Shown here: positions 13,725-20,735 of the stretch, piece by piece
Numbering within the stretch: position 1 is the stretch's first letter
How the letters are laid out: every line of letters begins with the position of its first letter
IMG/VR virus record: IMGVR_UViG_3300011254_000334
Coordinates: 1-25,930 of that record
Reading direction: 5' to 3' (one strand)
Length of the DNA: 25,930 bases
Origin: a virus
Notes under the pieces: model-generated
What the model saw: the letters and a program-made list of their open reading frames with translations, nothing else
Database searches by the model: none
Told to the model about the DNA's origin: nothing
Program-made: the position numbers and the translations under genes

Positions 13725-14630
13725 TTATTTAATAATATTATTAATAGGTTTAACTGTATTCATATATTCACGAGCTACCTTGATGCACTCGTTACGTTGT
13801 TCAATTCGCACCTGGTCAAATCCGTGTGGAATCATATGAATGCGTTGGTCATCTGATAACTCAATAAAATCATCAAACCAAGATAACTGAACGTTGGAAG
13901 ATTGGGTGCAATAGTCAATCAAACCTTTGCCGGTAAAGATGTGATTGCTAACTAACTCAACTACATCACCAATAAACTCATCTCTTATGTCACCACTCAA
14001 ATCTGATATGTTATACTTCCAATCCATTCGCTGTATCTCATCATCAATTAACTTTGCAGGTGTGTCAACTAAAACGTGAACTAACAAACTATCTTTGATG
14101 TTCCATAAATCCATATAACAATCTAATTGCCTTAGATACATTTCATTTGGCTTTGACAATAGATGCTTGTTAAATGATTCAAACGACCAAGAAGATTTGA
14201 TGTCAATGATTACTTCATCACTCTTAACATCTCGCAAACCAGTTACCCAATCATTTTGCTTTCTTTCTGTGTCCTCAGTTAATCGTAAACCTAAGATTCT
14301 GCTTGTTAAATCTCTACCTGCTTTTTCGGCTTCTATGCCTTTAGTGAAATACTTGTTTTCAAGTTTTGATCTTCTGCCAGTACGCTTCTCAAAGACTAAA
14401 TCGTTTAAGTACTTCTTAGCTGTATCATTTAGCTTGTACGTTTTGCTTTCATTGTGCTTATGTTCCAATGAGTGCCAAGTCTTTTTCTGATTGTCAGTTA
14501 AGGGTTTGCCTTCTCCGTTTGATCGTTCACGATAAGCTGTAAGCGTTTCGCTTTGTGTAGCTGTTAATGGCTTCGGTAAATTTACAATAGTGCCTACCGA
14601 ATGGCTTCTAAAAATGTGTTTTTCAAACAT
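13725..14630 (-). CDS. PD-(D/E)XK recombination exonuclease (YqaJ/lambda Exo type)
   Basis: The 301-residue protein carries a PD-(D/E)XK core in its middle. An acidic helix with E100 (KGIEAEKAGRD) is followed by WVTGLRDV (D134), VIIDIKSS (D143, K145) and the downstream helix YLRQLDCYMDLW (Q168). These match the catalytic order of phage 5'-3' exonucleases. The first 95 residues are polar and may be an extension. It follows the Rad52-type annealing protein gene with a 53-base gap, the usual exonuclease/annealase pair that loads annealing protein on resected ends. An A-rich leader (AAAACAAAACA) precedes the ATG. Confidence 0.75.
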   Translation of the reverse strand: MFEKHIFRSHSVGTIVNLPKPLTATQSETLTAYRERSNGEGKPLTDNQKKTWHSLEHKHNESKTYKLNDTAKKYLNDLVFEKRTGRRSKLENKYFTKGIEAEKAGRDLTSRILGLRLTEDTERKQNDWVTGLRDVKSDEVIIDIKSSWSFESFNKHLLSKPNEMYLRQLDCYMDLWNIKDSLLVHVLVDTPAKLIDDEIQRMDWKYNISDLSGDIRDEFIGDVVELVSNHIFTGKGLIDYCTQSSNVQLSWFDDFIELSDDQRIHMIPHGFDQVRIEQRNECIKVAREYMNTVKPINNIIK

Positions 14631-14683
14631 AATGTTTTGTTTTTGTTTGTGTAAAAATATAAAATGATAATCTATTTAAAGAA

Positions 14684-15301
14684 TTATTTAAGGCTTTTTT
14701 GTTTTTCGTTTATATGATCCTGGAAATTAGTTTGCTCTTTAGCACTCATAGCTGACCATATCATATCTAACTCTTCTAAAGATTCAGCCTTGACAATGTC
14801 ACTAATCCAGTCCTTAACTTGTATTTCTTTAAACTCATCCTTATTATAAATGTCGGCAGCTATGCCAATTTCAGCAGCACATTTTTTAAGGCAATCAGTT
14901 GCAGCAGATTTTAAATCATTACCAATAGACAATGGTACACGATTGCCATTTGCATCTGTTCCTCGCTTATACATTATATCCTTGTTTCCGTATTGCGTTT
15001 TAATGATAGTGCGACCATTTGACCTACAAGTTAACCGACCTTTTACAATGGCTTCATCGTGCATAATCTTATCTTCTAAAACCTCAAAATCCCAATCCCA
15101 GCCAAACATCAAGTTTAAGACCTTTTTAACGTATCCTCCACTTACATAATCCCACGTTCCACCTCCTTTAGCTGGACGCTTCTTTACATACGCTTTAGGA
15201 GTGCGTTTTAATATCTGTGCGAGTTGGTTTGCGTTTAAGCTGTTGTCATCTACCAGGCTTAAATCTTCTGCGCTTATAAGTGCTAAATTATTCTCTTTCA
15301 T
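14684..15301 (-). CDS. Rad52/Rad22-family single-strand annealing protein
   Basis: The product is 205 residues. Residues about 45-155 match the Rad52-type annealase core: WDYVSGGYVKKVLNLMFGWDWDFEV (50-74) as strand and turn, then IVKGRLTCRSNGRTIIKTQYG, and the highly typical LSIGNDLKSAATDCLKKCAA (124-143) helix with its GIAADIY end. These proteins form rings on ssDNA and anneal complementary strands. A flexible acidic C-terminus would contact partners. Together with the adjacent exonuclease, the SSB-like protein and NinG it gives the phage a complete homologous recombination set. The length is usual for the small phage versions. Confidence 0.85.
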   Translation of the reverse strand: MKENNLALISAEDLSLVDDNSLNANQLAQILKRTPKAYVKKRPAKGGGTWDYVSGGYVKKVLNLMFGWDWDFEVLEDKIMHDEAIVKGRLTCRSNGRTIIKTQYGNKDIMYKRGTDANGNRVPLSIGNDLKSAATDCLKKCAAEIGIAADIYNKDEFKEIQVKDWISDIVKAESLEELDMIWSAMSAKEQTNFQDHINEKQKSLK

Positions 15302-15302
15302 T

Positions 15303-15497
15303 TTACTTAATTTTTATGGTTATTTGTTTAGTTCCGTTAATCATTTTTAAGGTGTTGTCATCACTTATTCCAAACTTACTTAGCTTGTGTCTGCTGCACA
15401 GCTTTACCTCTGCATCAAAGACAGCTACCAGCGTAGTTATGTTAGTGTCATTCAATAGCCTTTGCGATAGGCTGTAAAGTGCGTTAAATTGTTCCAT
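15303..15497 (-). CDS. Small hypothetical protein
   Basis: This encodes 64 residues, start MEQFNALYSLSQRLLNDTNI, with a hydrophobic strand-like TTLVAVFDAEVKLC and a Lys-rich end. An A-rich leader (AAAAAACAAAAA) lies in front of the ATG, as at other early genes. It sits between the XRE regulator and the annealing protein. I do not recognise it. Confidence 0.5.
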   Translation of the reverse strand: MEQFNALYSLSQRLLNDTNITTLVAVFDAEVKLCSRHKLSKFGISDDNTLKMINGTKQITIKIK

Positions 15498-15513
15498 TTT
15501 TTGTTTTTTAAAG

Positions 15514-15717
15514 TTACGAAATTTTAAGTTCTAATCCAACTAATTCTGCATACTGCATCATCTTAGTTGTTGGCATATCAAACTTGTTCTGTTCCCAATT
15601 TAACACACTCTGTGGAGTGCTTTCCAGGTGTTCTGCTATGTCCTTTTGAATAAGTCCTTTTTCTTTGCGCTTGGCTTTTAAGATCCCAAGTAAATCTGTG
15701 TAGGTTAATGTTTTCAT
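15514..15717 (-). CDS. XRE-family helix-turn-helix regulator
   Basis: The 67-residue protein is nearly all a Cro/CI-type HTH domain. Helices run TDLLGILKAKRKEKG, then LIQKDIAEHLESTPQSVLNW (22-41), and EQNKFDMPTTKMMQYAELVG; the QKDIAEHL/TPQSVLNWE pattern is the scanning helix pair. It binds DNA, probably as a dimer. Unlike a classic lysogeny switch it has no divergent partner gene and lies in the middle of the early operon, so it could act on early promoters or be a simple Cro-like switch. Confidence 0.85.
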   Translation of the reverse strand: MKTLTYTDLLGILKAKRKEKGLIQKDIAEHLESTPQSVLNWEQNKFDMPTTKMMQYAELVGLELKIS

Positions 15718-15718
15718 T

Positions 15719-15871
15719 TTAGATTGTTTTAAAAAATGTTAAGTAAAATAATATGATTGCGATGATTGTATGCACAAATAAAGCCTTGCTAATTGTGCCT
15801 TTTTCAATGTGTTGCATTCCCATAATAAACAAGGAAATACAAGCCAGTAATAAAAAAAATAAACTCTGCAT
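15719..15871 (-). CDS. Tiny two-helix membrane protein
   Basis: A 50-residue frame with two hydrophobic segments: SLFFLLLACISLFIMG (3-18) and FVHTIIAIILFYLTFF (32-47), joined by a short polar loop QHIEKGTISK. The ATG overlaps the stop of the upstream gene as TAATG and its stop abuts the XRE gene start, so it is part of the operon. The size and hairpin topology fit a small inner-membrane effector, for example of exclusion or host lysis timing, but nothing identifies it. Confidence 0.6.
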   Translation of the reverse strand: MQSLFFLLLACISLFIMGMQHIEKGTISKALFVHTIIAIILFYLTFFKTI

Positions 15872-16215
15872 TATAATAGGTTTTTTTCGGTTAAATAATC
15901 AAGTATGTCTCTATGCTCAAATTGGTAATCACCAAGATATGTGTGTAGTTCTTCCTGGTCATAACCATCGTGAAAATTAAAAGTATCGTGCATTTCAATC
16001 ACGGTAATGTCACCGTAATATTTGCAAACTTCCAAGTCTAAGAATTTACATAAGTCATACTTGCAAATGCTAATATGATCTTCAGCAAGTAAACTATCTT
16101 CGTAGTAGATGTTACCTTCTACAGTTTCGCCAGATTGATGATGTAGGTCAAATAGTTTTTTCCGTTGTGTTAGCTTGTTAATAAAGCTGTTAAATGTGTT
16201 TGTCCAGTTCTCCAT
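15871..16215 (-). CDS. Acidic hypothetical protein, early module
   Basis: This encodes 114 residues, rich in Asp, Glu, His and Tyr (the stretch MHDTFNFHDGYDQEELHTYL is typical), with no membrane segment and no recognised motif. ATG 16215 (MENWTNTF) is favoured because an A-rich leader (CACAAAAACAAAAC) sits nine bases upstream; an extension upstream would run through it. Its strong negative charge could suit a DNA-mimic or an inhibitor, but that is speculation. Confidence 0.55.
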   Translation of the reverse strand: MENWTNTFNSFINKLTQRKKLFDLHHQSGETVEGNIYYEDSLLAEDHISICKYDLCKFLDLEVCKYYGDITVIEMHDTFNFHDGYDQEELHTYLGDYQFEHRDILDYLTEKNLL

Positions 16216-16279
16216 AGTATTAAGTTTTGTTTTTGTGCCTACTCTGTTGTATCGGATTTTCGGCATCCTCCGTTTTGGT

Positions 16280-16693
16280 TTATCCTATATCGTGGTAATC
16301 TTTAATGTGTTTGCAAATAGCCAAATGGGCAGTTGCTTTTCCATCACCTTTCCAAGTGCTAAATATTTTTCCATTAACATTAAAAGAATCTTTTAATATA
16401 AAATAAAAATCCTCATTTAAAAAAATAATTTTTTTGCCATTTTTTAATGTTTCAACTTCTACAGTTAAACCATCTAAAGAAATTTGAATATTTGTTTTTG
16501 AGTAATAATTGTTTTTTGTTAATTGATTTGCTATAAAACTTTCACCAGTTTGAAAATCTTGTCCATTCTTAAAATCAAAGAGTTCAATGCTTTCTGATGG
16601 TGTTATTGTTAAAATATTGCCATTTAATTTTTGTATTGAAAAGAAAACTTTTTTACCTTGTAATTCTGTTGTATTTCGTTCTATTAATTTCAT
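16280..16693 (-). CDS. First gene of the early operon, function unknown
   Basis: This encodes 137 residues beginning MKLIERNTTELQGKKVFF. The pattern is beta-rich with short strands (VFFSIQKLNGNILTIT, TNIQISLDGLTVEVETL) and ends in a helix AHLAICKHIKDYHD. ATG 16693 is chosen over an earlier frame start because the promoter and an A-rich leader (AAACAAAACAA) lie just upstream of it. As the gene nearest the strongest early promoter it should be made first after infection, which suits host takeover or anti-defence roles. No domain is recognised. Confidence 0.6.
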   Translation of the reverse strand: MKLIERNTTELQGKKVFFSIQKLNGNILTITPSESIELFDFKNGQDFQTGESFIANQLTKNNYYSKTNIQISLDGLTVEVETLKNGKKIIFLNEDFYFILKDSFNVNGKIFSTWKGDGKATAHLAICKHIKDYHDIG

Positions 16694-16733
16694 AATTGTT
16701 TTGTTTTTTTTGTTTTTAAATAATTTGATAGTA

Positions 16734-16794
16734 CGAATATAAAACGCTTTTCCCAAATAAAAAAATTTTGTACCTTAAAAAGTAAAGTTTTTTT
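16734..16794 (-). promoter_or_regulatory. Early operon promoter block (copy B)
   Basis: On the minus strand seven A residues and CTTTACTTTTTAAGG lead into TACAAAATT, with TATATTCG as the -7 box at 16741-16734, 41 bases before the ATG. The first 31 bases differ from the plus-strand copy at 6357-6387 by one base, and the spacing to the -7 box is the same. The region between the two parts is only partly alike, as expected of a promoter spacer. Confidence 0.7.
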
Positions 16795-16825
16795 TAGTTT
16801 TCTTTGTAACTGCTTGATAATGAGT

Positions 16826-16910
16826 AAAAATAAAATGGGCATAATCCGAAGAAAATGCCCACAAAACAAAACAATCTATTATGAAAACGTGGCATTGCAC
16901 CACTATAGAC
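16826..16910 (-). ncRNA. Candidate small RNA between late and early operons
   Basis: A promoter match (16915-16948) and an intrinsic terminator (16836-16861) bound about 80 bases with no gene. The predicted RNA can fold: UCUAU/AUAGA (16909-16905 with 16879-16875) closes an inner hairpin GUGG/CCAC (16903-16900 with 16892-16889), and the terminator hairpin UGGGCAU/AUGCCCA with a 12-base loop and UUUUAUUUUUA tail follows. Short promoter-to-terminator units with internal structure are typical of independent sRNAs. The same bases could instead just be the terminated end of the late operon. Confidence 0.45.
16830..16861 (-). terminator. Intrinsic terminator at the end of the head/lysis operon
   Basis: TGGGCAT (16836-16842) and ATGCCCA (16855-16861) form a 7-bp stem with a 12-base loop, followed on the minus strand by TTTTATTTTTA. 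It lies 67 bases after the last gene of the late operon and before the early promoter. Confidence 0.75.
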
Positions 16911-16914
16911 CTTT

Positions 16915-16948
16915 CAAATATAACCCACTATATAGGTAACCAAGCAAA
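16915..16948 (-). promoter_or_regulatory. Promoter match ahead of the sRNA candidate
   Basis: TATATTTG (16922-16915) fully matches TAnnTTTG. TTTG (16948-16945) stands 22 bases upstream, the same spacing as in the terminase promoter; CTTG with an 18-base spacer is an alternative. The -33 box lies in the end of the upstream coding region. Confidence 0.5.
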
Positions 16949-17335
16949 GGCTTTAGTATTACTTTTCAACATCTGTAAAAACTTGGTAAGCAATACACCA
17001 CCTCCCATAAATCCACCAGCTACAAGTAAAGCAGTGATCCTGGTTAAGCCTTGCATAAAGTTTAAAAACTTGTCGGTTTTTACTTCCGTTTTATTGTCGT
17101 TCTTTACAACTTTGGTGTTTTGGACATTGGCTTGTCGTTCGGTCTTTTGATTCTGCTTGTTAATCTTTACAGCTTGTTTGCCCTTATATATGATAATGGT
17201 GTCCATTATCACTCCACTATTGCAATAACATTGCTGTAAGGCATCCTCACAAGCCTTCAAATTGGATTTTAAATTCCTTTTACTTTGCCCAAATGTCAAA
17301 CCAAATAAAAAGATTAATATTAATAGTTTTTTCAT
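16928..17335 (-). CDS. Secreted or membrane-anchored hypothetical protein
   Basis: This encodes 135 residues with a clear signal sequence (MKKLLILIFLFGLTFGQS) and a second hydrophobic segment at about residues 97-118 (ITALLVAGGFMGGGVLLTKF). Between them lies a basic, Gln/Asn/Lys-rich region with several Cys (ACEDALQQCYC). No lipobox is seen. As the last gene of the lysis-containing operon it might be a spanin-like or other envelope-disrupting protein, but the order of segments does not match a standard Rz. The role is unproven. Confidence 0.6.
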   Translation of the reverse strand: MKKLLILIFLFGLTFGQSKRNLKSNLKACEDALQQCYCNSGVIMDTIIIYKGKQAVKINKQNQKTERQANVQNTKVVKNDNKTEVKTDKFLNFMQGLTRITALLVAGGFMGGGVLLTKFLQMLKSNTKAFAWLPI

Positions 17336-17344
17336 ATCATTAAT

Positions 17345-17584
17345 TTAGAAATCATCTTCACACCAAATCGGTGTTTTATCACCAAACCACGCTTGTCTTA
17401 AATTAAACTCAAAAAACTCATCTGCTTCTTCTGGTGTCATATGTTCTTCCAGGATCCTTACGCATTTCTTAACGGAATAAATTAAACGCATACTATTCCA
17501 ATCAATGCCAATTATAGCATCATCAAAACCATCAGCTTTTAACAATTCTTCTTCTGGATAACTCTCCAATATTTCTTCCATCAT
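17345..17584 (-). CDS. Small acidic phage protein of a widespread unknown family
   Basis: This encodes 79 residues, MMEEILESYPEEELLKADGF, followed by DDAIIGID, the RLIYSVKKCVRILEE helix, MTPEEADEFFEFN and the closing GDKTPIWCEDDF. A DGFDDAIIG - R-L-x-Y - E-E-A - FEFN - G-x-K-T-P-I-W pattern recurs as a short uncharacterised protein in many phages. The strong negative charge and fixed aromatic residues suggest a single folded domain. It overlaps the nuclease-like gene as ATGA. The function of the family is unknown to me. Confidence 0.7.
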   Translation of the reverse strand: MMEEILESYPEEELLKADGFDDAIIGIDWNSMRLIYSVKKCVRILEEHMTPEEADEFFEFNLRQAWFGDKTPIWCEDDF

Positions 17585-18024
17585 AATATTAATTTATGTA
17601 TTAATTTATCTTTGTTTAATTCGTACACCTGCTTGTCTATTTTATCCTTTTTATTTACAAATGTTTTTGCTGGTGCTTTTATAGTTTTTTTTGTATATCC
17701 AAACAAATCATTAATGTGGTAAATTTTAACCCCATCATCATAAAAGTTGACATAATAAATTAAGCAGTTATGATTGTCTGCAATATTTTTTAATGCAACG
17801 TATTTACTTGCTTCTAATAACGCAGATTTGTACTTGTCCATTTTGCAAGACCTCACCTTAATTTCTACAAGTATATTCTGCCCTTGTAAGCTCTTCCAAA
17901 CCTGGTCATAAATAGCATATGCATCAACGCTATCACTTACCCATTTGTACTGAGTAGATTTATTTAATATTTGCTTTGCAAGTATTCTGCCTTTTTCTTC
18001 ATATGTTGCTACTGATTGATTCAC
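17581..18024 (-). CDS. PD-(D/E)XK nuclease-like protein
   Basis: This encodes 147 residues with VDAYAIYD (D34) followed by ILVEIKVRS (E54, K56), matching the D...(D/E)-x-K core of the PD-(D/E)XK nuclease fold, including a following basic segment (VRSCKMDKYKSALL). Its size suits a small Holliday-junction resolvase or restriction-like nuclease. It starts with GTG, in a GTGA overlap with the phosphoesterase gene. The catalytic match is good, but the substrate is unknown. It could cut host DNA or resolve phage DNA before packaging. Confidence 0.55.
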   Translation of the reverse strand: MNQSVATYEEKGRILAKQILNKSTQYKWVSDSVDAYAIYDQVWKSLQGQNILVEIKVRSCKMDKYKSALLEASKYVALKNIADNHNCLIYYVNFYDDGVKIYHINDLFGYTKKTIKAPAKTFVNKKDKIDKQVYELNKDKLIHKLIL

Positions 18025-19211
18025 AATTCTATGCTTTTAAAACTTTTAATATTATTATCTATTTCTTCTATTGCAAACCCTCTGCGACCTTTGGCAAAAT
18101 TAGTGCTTACCCATTCAGATGATGGAGATAAAGCAAAGTAACTATTATACTCAAACTTTGGATTACTTGAATCTCTAATTAATTGGTGACTATCTCCCTT
18201 TTCAAAGCATATTTTAAAGCTGTGCAAATTGTGCTTGTCTATGTAGGCTCTAATGTGGTCTTTTGCCTTCTGGTCAAGCTGTGCTTTAAAGCCAAATTTC
18301 TTAAACTCTTTATCTTTTCCGTGTGTTATAATAAATGCCCAATTATCAATGGTGTAATGGCTTATAAATTGATCGTGAATGTTGTACTCTACTTCTGGAA
18401 GCAAGTACTTTAAAACTTCCTTTACTTGCAAGTTTACGATATGCCCAAAGTCACCTGCGTGATTGTCGTTCACTATGCTGTGAAATTCCAATGGCACTCC
18501 TAATGTTGCCAATGATGATGCTAAACGTATTTTAAAACTTGAAGCTATCTTAAAGCATTCTACGTTATCCATATTCTGTGGCAATTTGTGACCTCCTCTT
18601 GTAGTTTCGGCATTGTACCCATCTACAAAGTCTCCTAACTCCTGCACCACTATCTTACTATGCCCATCAAAATCCATATTAACCTGGCTAACTATTTCTT
18701 TAAGCGTATCTTCAAGTTCTTCCTTACCCCATTTGCCACTATCATACAAATCATTTTTGATATGCATTCCGATGTGTGTATCTGTATAGGTAACCTTTAG
18801 CACTTTGTTTCCATTTGGCTTAATTTTAGCCACTTTTAAAGGCTTAATATTACTCGCCTTTACACTTTGTTCAATCACATCTTTATTGAGTTCAAATAAG
18901 GCTTTATTTTGGCTCTCTTTTGTGTATATTTTCCATTGCTGACCAGTTGACTCATTGGTGCTTAGTCTTGAAAGTTCTAAATGTTCTGGTGGTAAAGCTA
19001 ATTCTGTTGGCTGTAGCTTCTCAATTCGGCTAATTATGTTACCTTGCTTGTCATATTTGCGCTGTGTTTCTACAAACTTCTTTGCAAGTTTATAATACTT
19101 TGACCTAATGGCTAAATAACTATTGTTAGGATTGACCAATCGCCTAAAATAAGATTCATTTGATTCGCCCTCTTGTTGTGGATTAGCTTTGATTAACTCT
19201 CTTGCTGTCAT
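18021..19211 (-). CDS. Calcineurin-like metallophosphoesterase
   Basis: The 396-residue protein has the full metal-binding motif series of calcineurin-like phosphoesterases: D144-x-H146 (YTDTHIG), G193-D194 (LGDFVDG), N250-H251 (NDNHAG), H297 (ITHGKD) and the closing G339-D340-x-H342 (KGDSHQ). The usual GNHD is reduced to DNH, but the pattern is intact. The first 130 residues form a helical, charged extension of unknown role. Such enzymes are binuclear phosphoesterases that cut phosphodiester or phosphomonoester bonds, including DNA. It follows a small gene and precedes the PD-(D/E)XK nuclease in a tight cluster, so both may act on nucleic acids late in infection. Confidence 0.85.
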   Translation of the reverse strand: MTARELIKANPQQEGESNESYFRRLVNPNNSYLAIRSKYYKLAKKFVETQRKYDKQGNIISRIEKLQPTELALPPEHLELSRLSTNESTGQQWKIYTKESQNKALFELNKDVIEQSVKASNIKPLKVAKIKPNGNKVLKVTYTDTHIGMHIKNDLYDSGKWGKEELEDTLKEIVSQVNMDFDGHSKIVVQELGDFVDGYNAETTRGGHKLPQNMDNVECFKIASSFKIRLASSLATLGVPLEFHSIVNDNHAGDFGHIVNLQVKEVLKYLLPEVEYNIHDQFISHYTIDNWAFIITHGKDKEFKKFGFKAQLDQKAKDHIRAYIDKHNLHSFKICFEKGDSHQLIRDSSNPKFEYNSYFALSPSSEWVSTNFAKGRRGFAIEEIDNNIKSFKSIEL

Positions 19212-19413
19212 TTTCTTTAGTTTTGTTGTGAAATTCTAATAGCCTTTCATAGTAAGCTAAGTAAAGTTTATTGCCACTATTAATTTCTAAAAATGATGTG
19301 TGTGATTCTACAAACTGCCTTGCGTTTATGATTGTGCCATTGTCCAAATGAAAGCCGTTATACTTGTCTAAATCAAGTTTAAGCAATTCTTTTTTTAGTT
19401 CTTGCAGTTTCAT
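19183..19413 (-). CDS. Small hypothetical protein
   Basis: This encodes 76 residues beginning MKLQELKKELLKLDLDKYNG, with a helical N-terminus, a central strand-turn (FHLDNGTIINARQFVESH) and a Lys/Asn-rich end. It overlaps the phosphoesterase start by 29 bases. A 13-base palindrome precedes the ATG. No motif is recognised; coupling suggests a job together with the phosphoesterase. Confidence 0.55.
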   Translation of the reverse strand: MKLQELKKELLKLDLDKYNGFHLDNGTIINARQFVESHTSFLEINSGNKLYLAYYERLLEFHNKTKENDSKRVNQS

Positions 19414-19415
19414 CG

Positions 19416-19428
19416 GTTACAATGTAAC
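19416..19428. repeat. Perfect 13-base palindrome (possible operator)
   Basis: GTTACAATGTAAC is symmetric about its central base. It sits in the gap between the amidase stop and the next ATG, 3 bases before that start. It could be a regulator site or chance. Confidence 0.3.
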
Positions 19429-19432
19429 TAAT

Positions 19433-19897
19433 TTATTTGATATTCCTATAAGCAAGTTTTGCATCAAACGATGGACATTCTTTTATACGTTCCCAACTAT
19501 CCACCTTTCCGTTTAAGTTTTTGTCTGGTGATATGTCGCGATGTCCTAAGATTTCTACCTTGCTTATGTCTTGATAATCACTTAGAAAGTTAAGCGCATT
19601 GTCTAACTCGCATAGTAAAGCCTCTTTCTGTGCATCTGTGCGTGTATCTTCTGCCTTGTTTACATCTTGCTTGTTTACCCCTCCAATATAGCAAATATGT
19701 ATGCTTGTGCTGTTATAGTACTTTACTCCGTTGGTAACCTGGTCATAAGGTGCTAATTTAAATACCTCACCATCTTCTGCTATGATACGATGATAGCCTA
19801 CCGACTTCCACCCTATGCTCTTCCAATATCTTTTAATTGATTCCACCCCACCAAATCCAGCAGAGCAATGAATAAAGATTCTTTTAATTTTTCTCAT
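19433..19897 (-). CDS. N-acetylmuramoyl-L-alanine amidase (endolysin)
   Basis: The 154-residue protein is a single Amidase_2/T7-lysozyme-type domain. Zinc ligands appear as H10 (IFIHCSA), H119 (LGHRD) and C141 (ECPSFD). Tyr35 in the VGYHRII segment lies where the amidase family keeps a catalytic tyrosine, and the GVKYYNSTSIHICYIGG strand matches the central sheet. The enzyme cuts the bond between MurNAc and the first L-Ala of the peptidoglycan stem to release virions. There is no signal peptide, so export would depend on a holin, for which the three-helix membrane protein upstream is a candidate. The four-base overlap with the next gene upstream supports a lysis cassette. Confidence 0.93.
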   Translation of the reverse strand: MRKIKRIFIHCSAGFGGVESIKRYWKSIGWKSVGYHRIIAEDGEVFKLAPYDQVTNGVKYYNSTSIHICYIGGVNKQDVNKAEDTRTDAQKEALLCELDNALNFLSDYQDISKVEILGHRDISPDKNLNGKVDSWERIKECPSFDAKLAYRNIK

Positions 19898-20460
19898 TGC
19901 ATCATCATACGCACCTCGTTAACTGCCTTGCGTATTTCATCCTTTGTATTGTCGCTTATCTCATCATCTTGTACCTCAAAATCTACTGCTACAAAAAAGA
20001 ATTTTTCTGGCATCATCTTAATAAAATAACACAAAGAGCATTTAACATTTTGAACGCTAAAAATTGCTCTTAAATGTCCACTTAAATCTCTGATGTTTAC
20101 CCAAACTTTTCTATTCTTTAACAACGGATAAACTACCTTCTCTTGATACTCACCATCCAATAGCTGATGGTTAAAACTACTGCGCCATAAAGACGGATAA
20201 ATGATTGTGCCATAAATTGCATCTCCTGCCATAATCTTCATACCACTATTGTGAATCTTAACAAGCACTGCTTTTTTAACTTCTGGACATTGTGCCAATT
20301 CTTCTAAAATCTGAGATATTTTAGGATTTTTAGTAACAGCATTTTCTACGTTGTTGCGAAACATTTTATTTTTAAGTGCTTTCCAATTTGGCAAAGCTAC
20401 CACTATACCCAAGAAACCAGCTACAGATGTAATAATTGATGCTATAACTATATCACTCAT
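19894..20460 (-). CDS. Membrane-anchored protein, possible GAF-like domain
   Basis: The 188-residue product begins with one hydrophobic helix (SDIVIASIITSVAGFLGIVV, residues 2-21) followed by a soluble region of about 160 residues. The centre (VKKAVLVKIHNSG...) has alternating strands and turns that resemble a GAF or PAS-like sensory fold. It overlaps both neighbours by four bases, in the lysis cluster between the holin candidate and the amidase. It could regulate lysis or act as an antiholin; the fold call is only a guess from the pattern. Confidence 0.4.
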   Translation of the reverse strand: MSDIVIASIITSVAGFLGIVVALPNWKALKNKMFRNNVENAVTKNPKISQILEELAQCPEVKKAVLVKIHNSGMKIMAGDAIYGTIIYPSLWRSSFNHQLLDGEYQEKVVYPLLKNRKVWVNIRDLSGHLRAIFSVQNVKCSLCYFIKMMPEKFFFVAVDFEVQDDEISDNTKDEIRKAVNEVRMMMQ

Positions 20461-20735
20461 TTCTTCGGCATTGCCATTTTAAACAGTTGCCTGGCTACTG
20501 ACTGAGCAGAATAGCCTAATAAAATAGCTGTGAATGTGTTTAAAGGATAGAATGGTTTAAGATCATCTTTAGCAAATACAAATAACAAGACTATTAATGC
20601 GCTTATGCCTACGCTTATAAGTTCCAAGCCACTATCAAGTTTAATGCCTTTCTTCTTAGCATTGTACAGCTTAGTTAATAGGTGCAATATTACACCACCT
20701 AAACCCATTAGATATAGTTCTGCGATCGGACTCAT
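20457..20735 (-). CDS. Three-helix membrane protein, holin candidate
   Basis: This encodes 92 residues with three hydrophobic segments at about 5-25 (AELYLMGLGGVILHLLTKLY), 38-57 (ELISVGISALIVLLFVF) and 66-85 (NTFTAILLGYSAQSVARQLF), linked by basic loops (NAKKKGIKLDSG) and ending in a Lys-rich tail. A short protein of this topology just upstream of an amidase gene is typical of phage holins, which open the inner membrane to release the endolysin. Its ATG sits in the stop of the connector gene, and it overlaps the next gene by four bases. No holin family motif is specific enough to be certain. Confidence 0.6.
   Translation of the reverse strand: MSPIAELYLMGLGGVILHLLTKLYNAKKKGIKLDSGLELISVGISALIVLLFVFAKDDLKPFYPLNTFTAILLGYSAQSVARQLFKMAMPKK

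Noticed and set aside
16881-17150. Plus-strand open frame of 89 codons with an A-rich leader ahead of its ATG
   Set aside because: Most of it is antisense to the signal-peptide gene, its codons are mirror images of that gene, and no plus-strand promoter match lies upstream. The leader resemblance alone is not enough.
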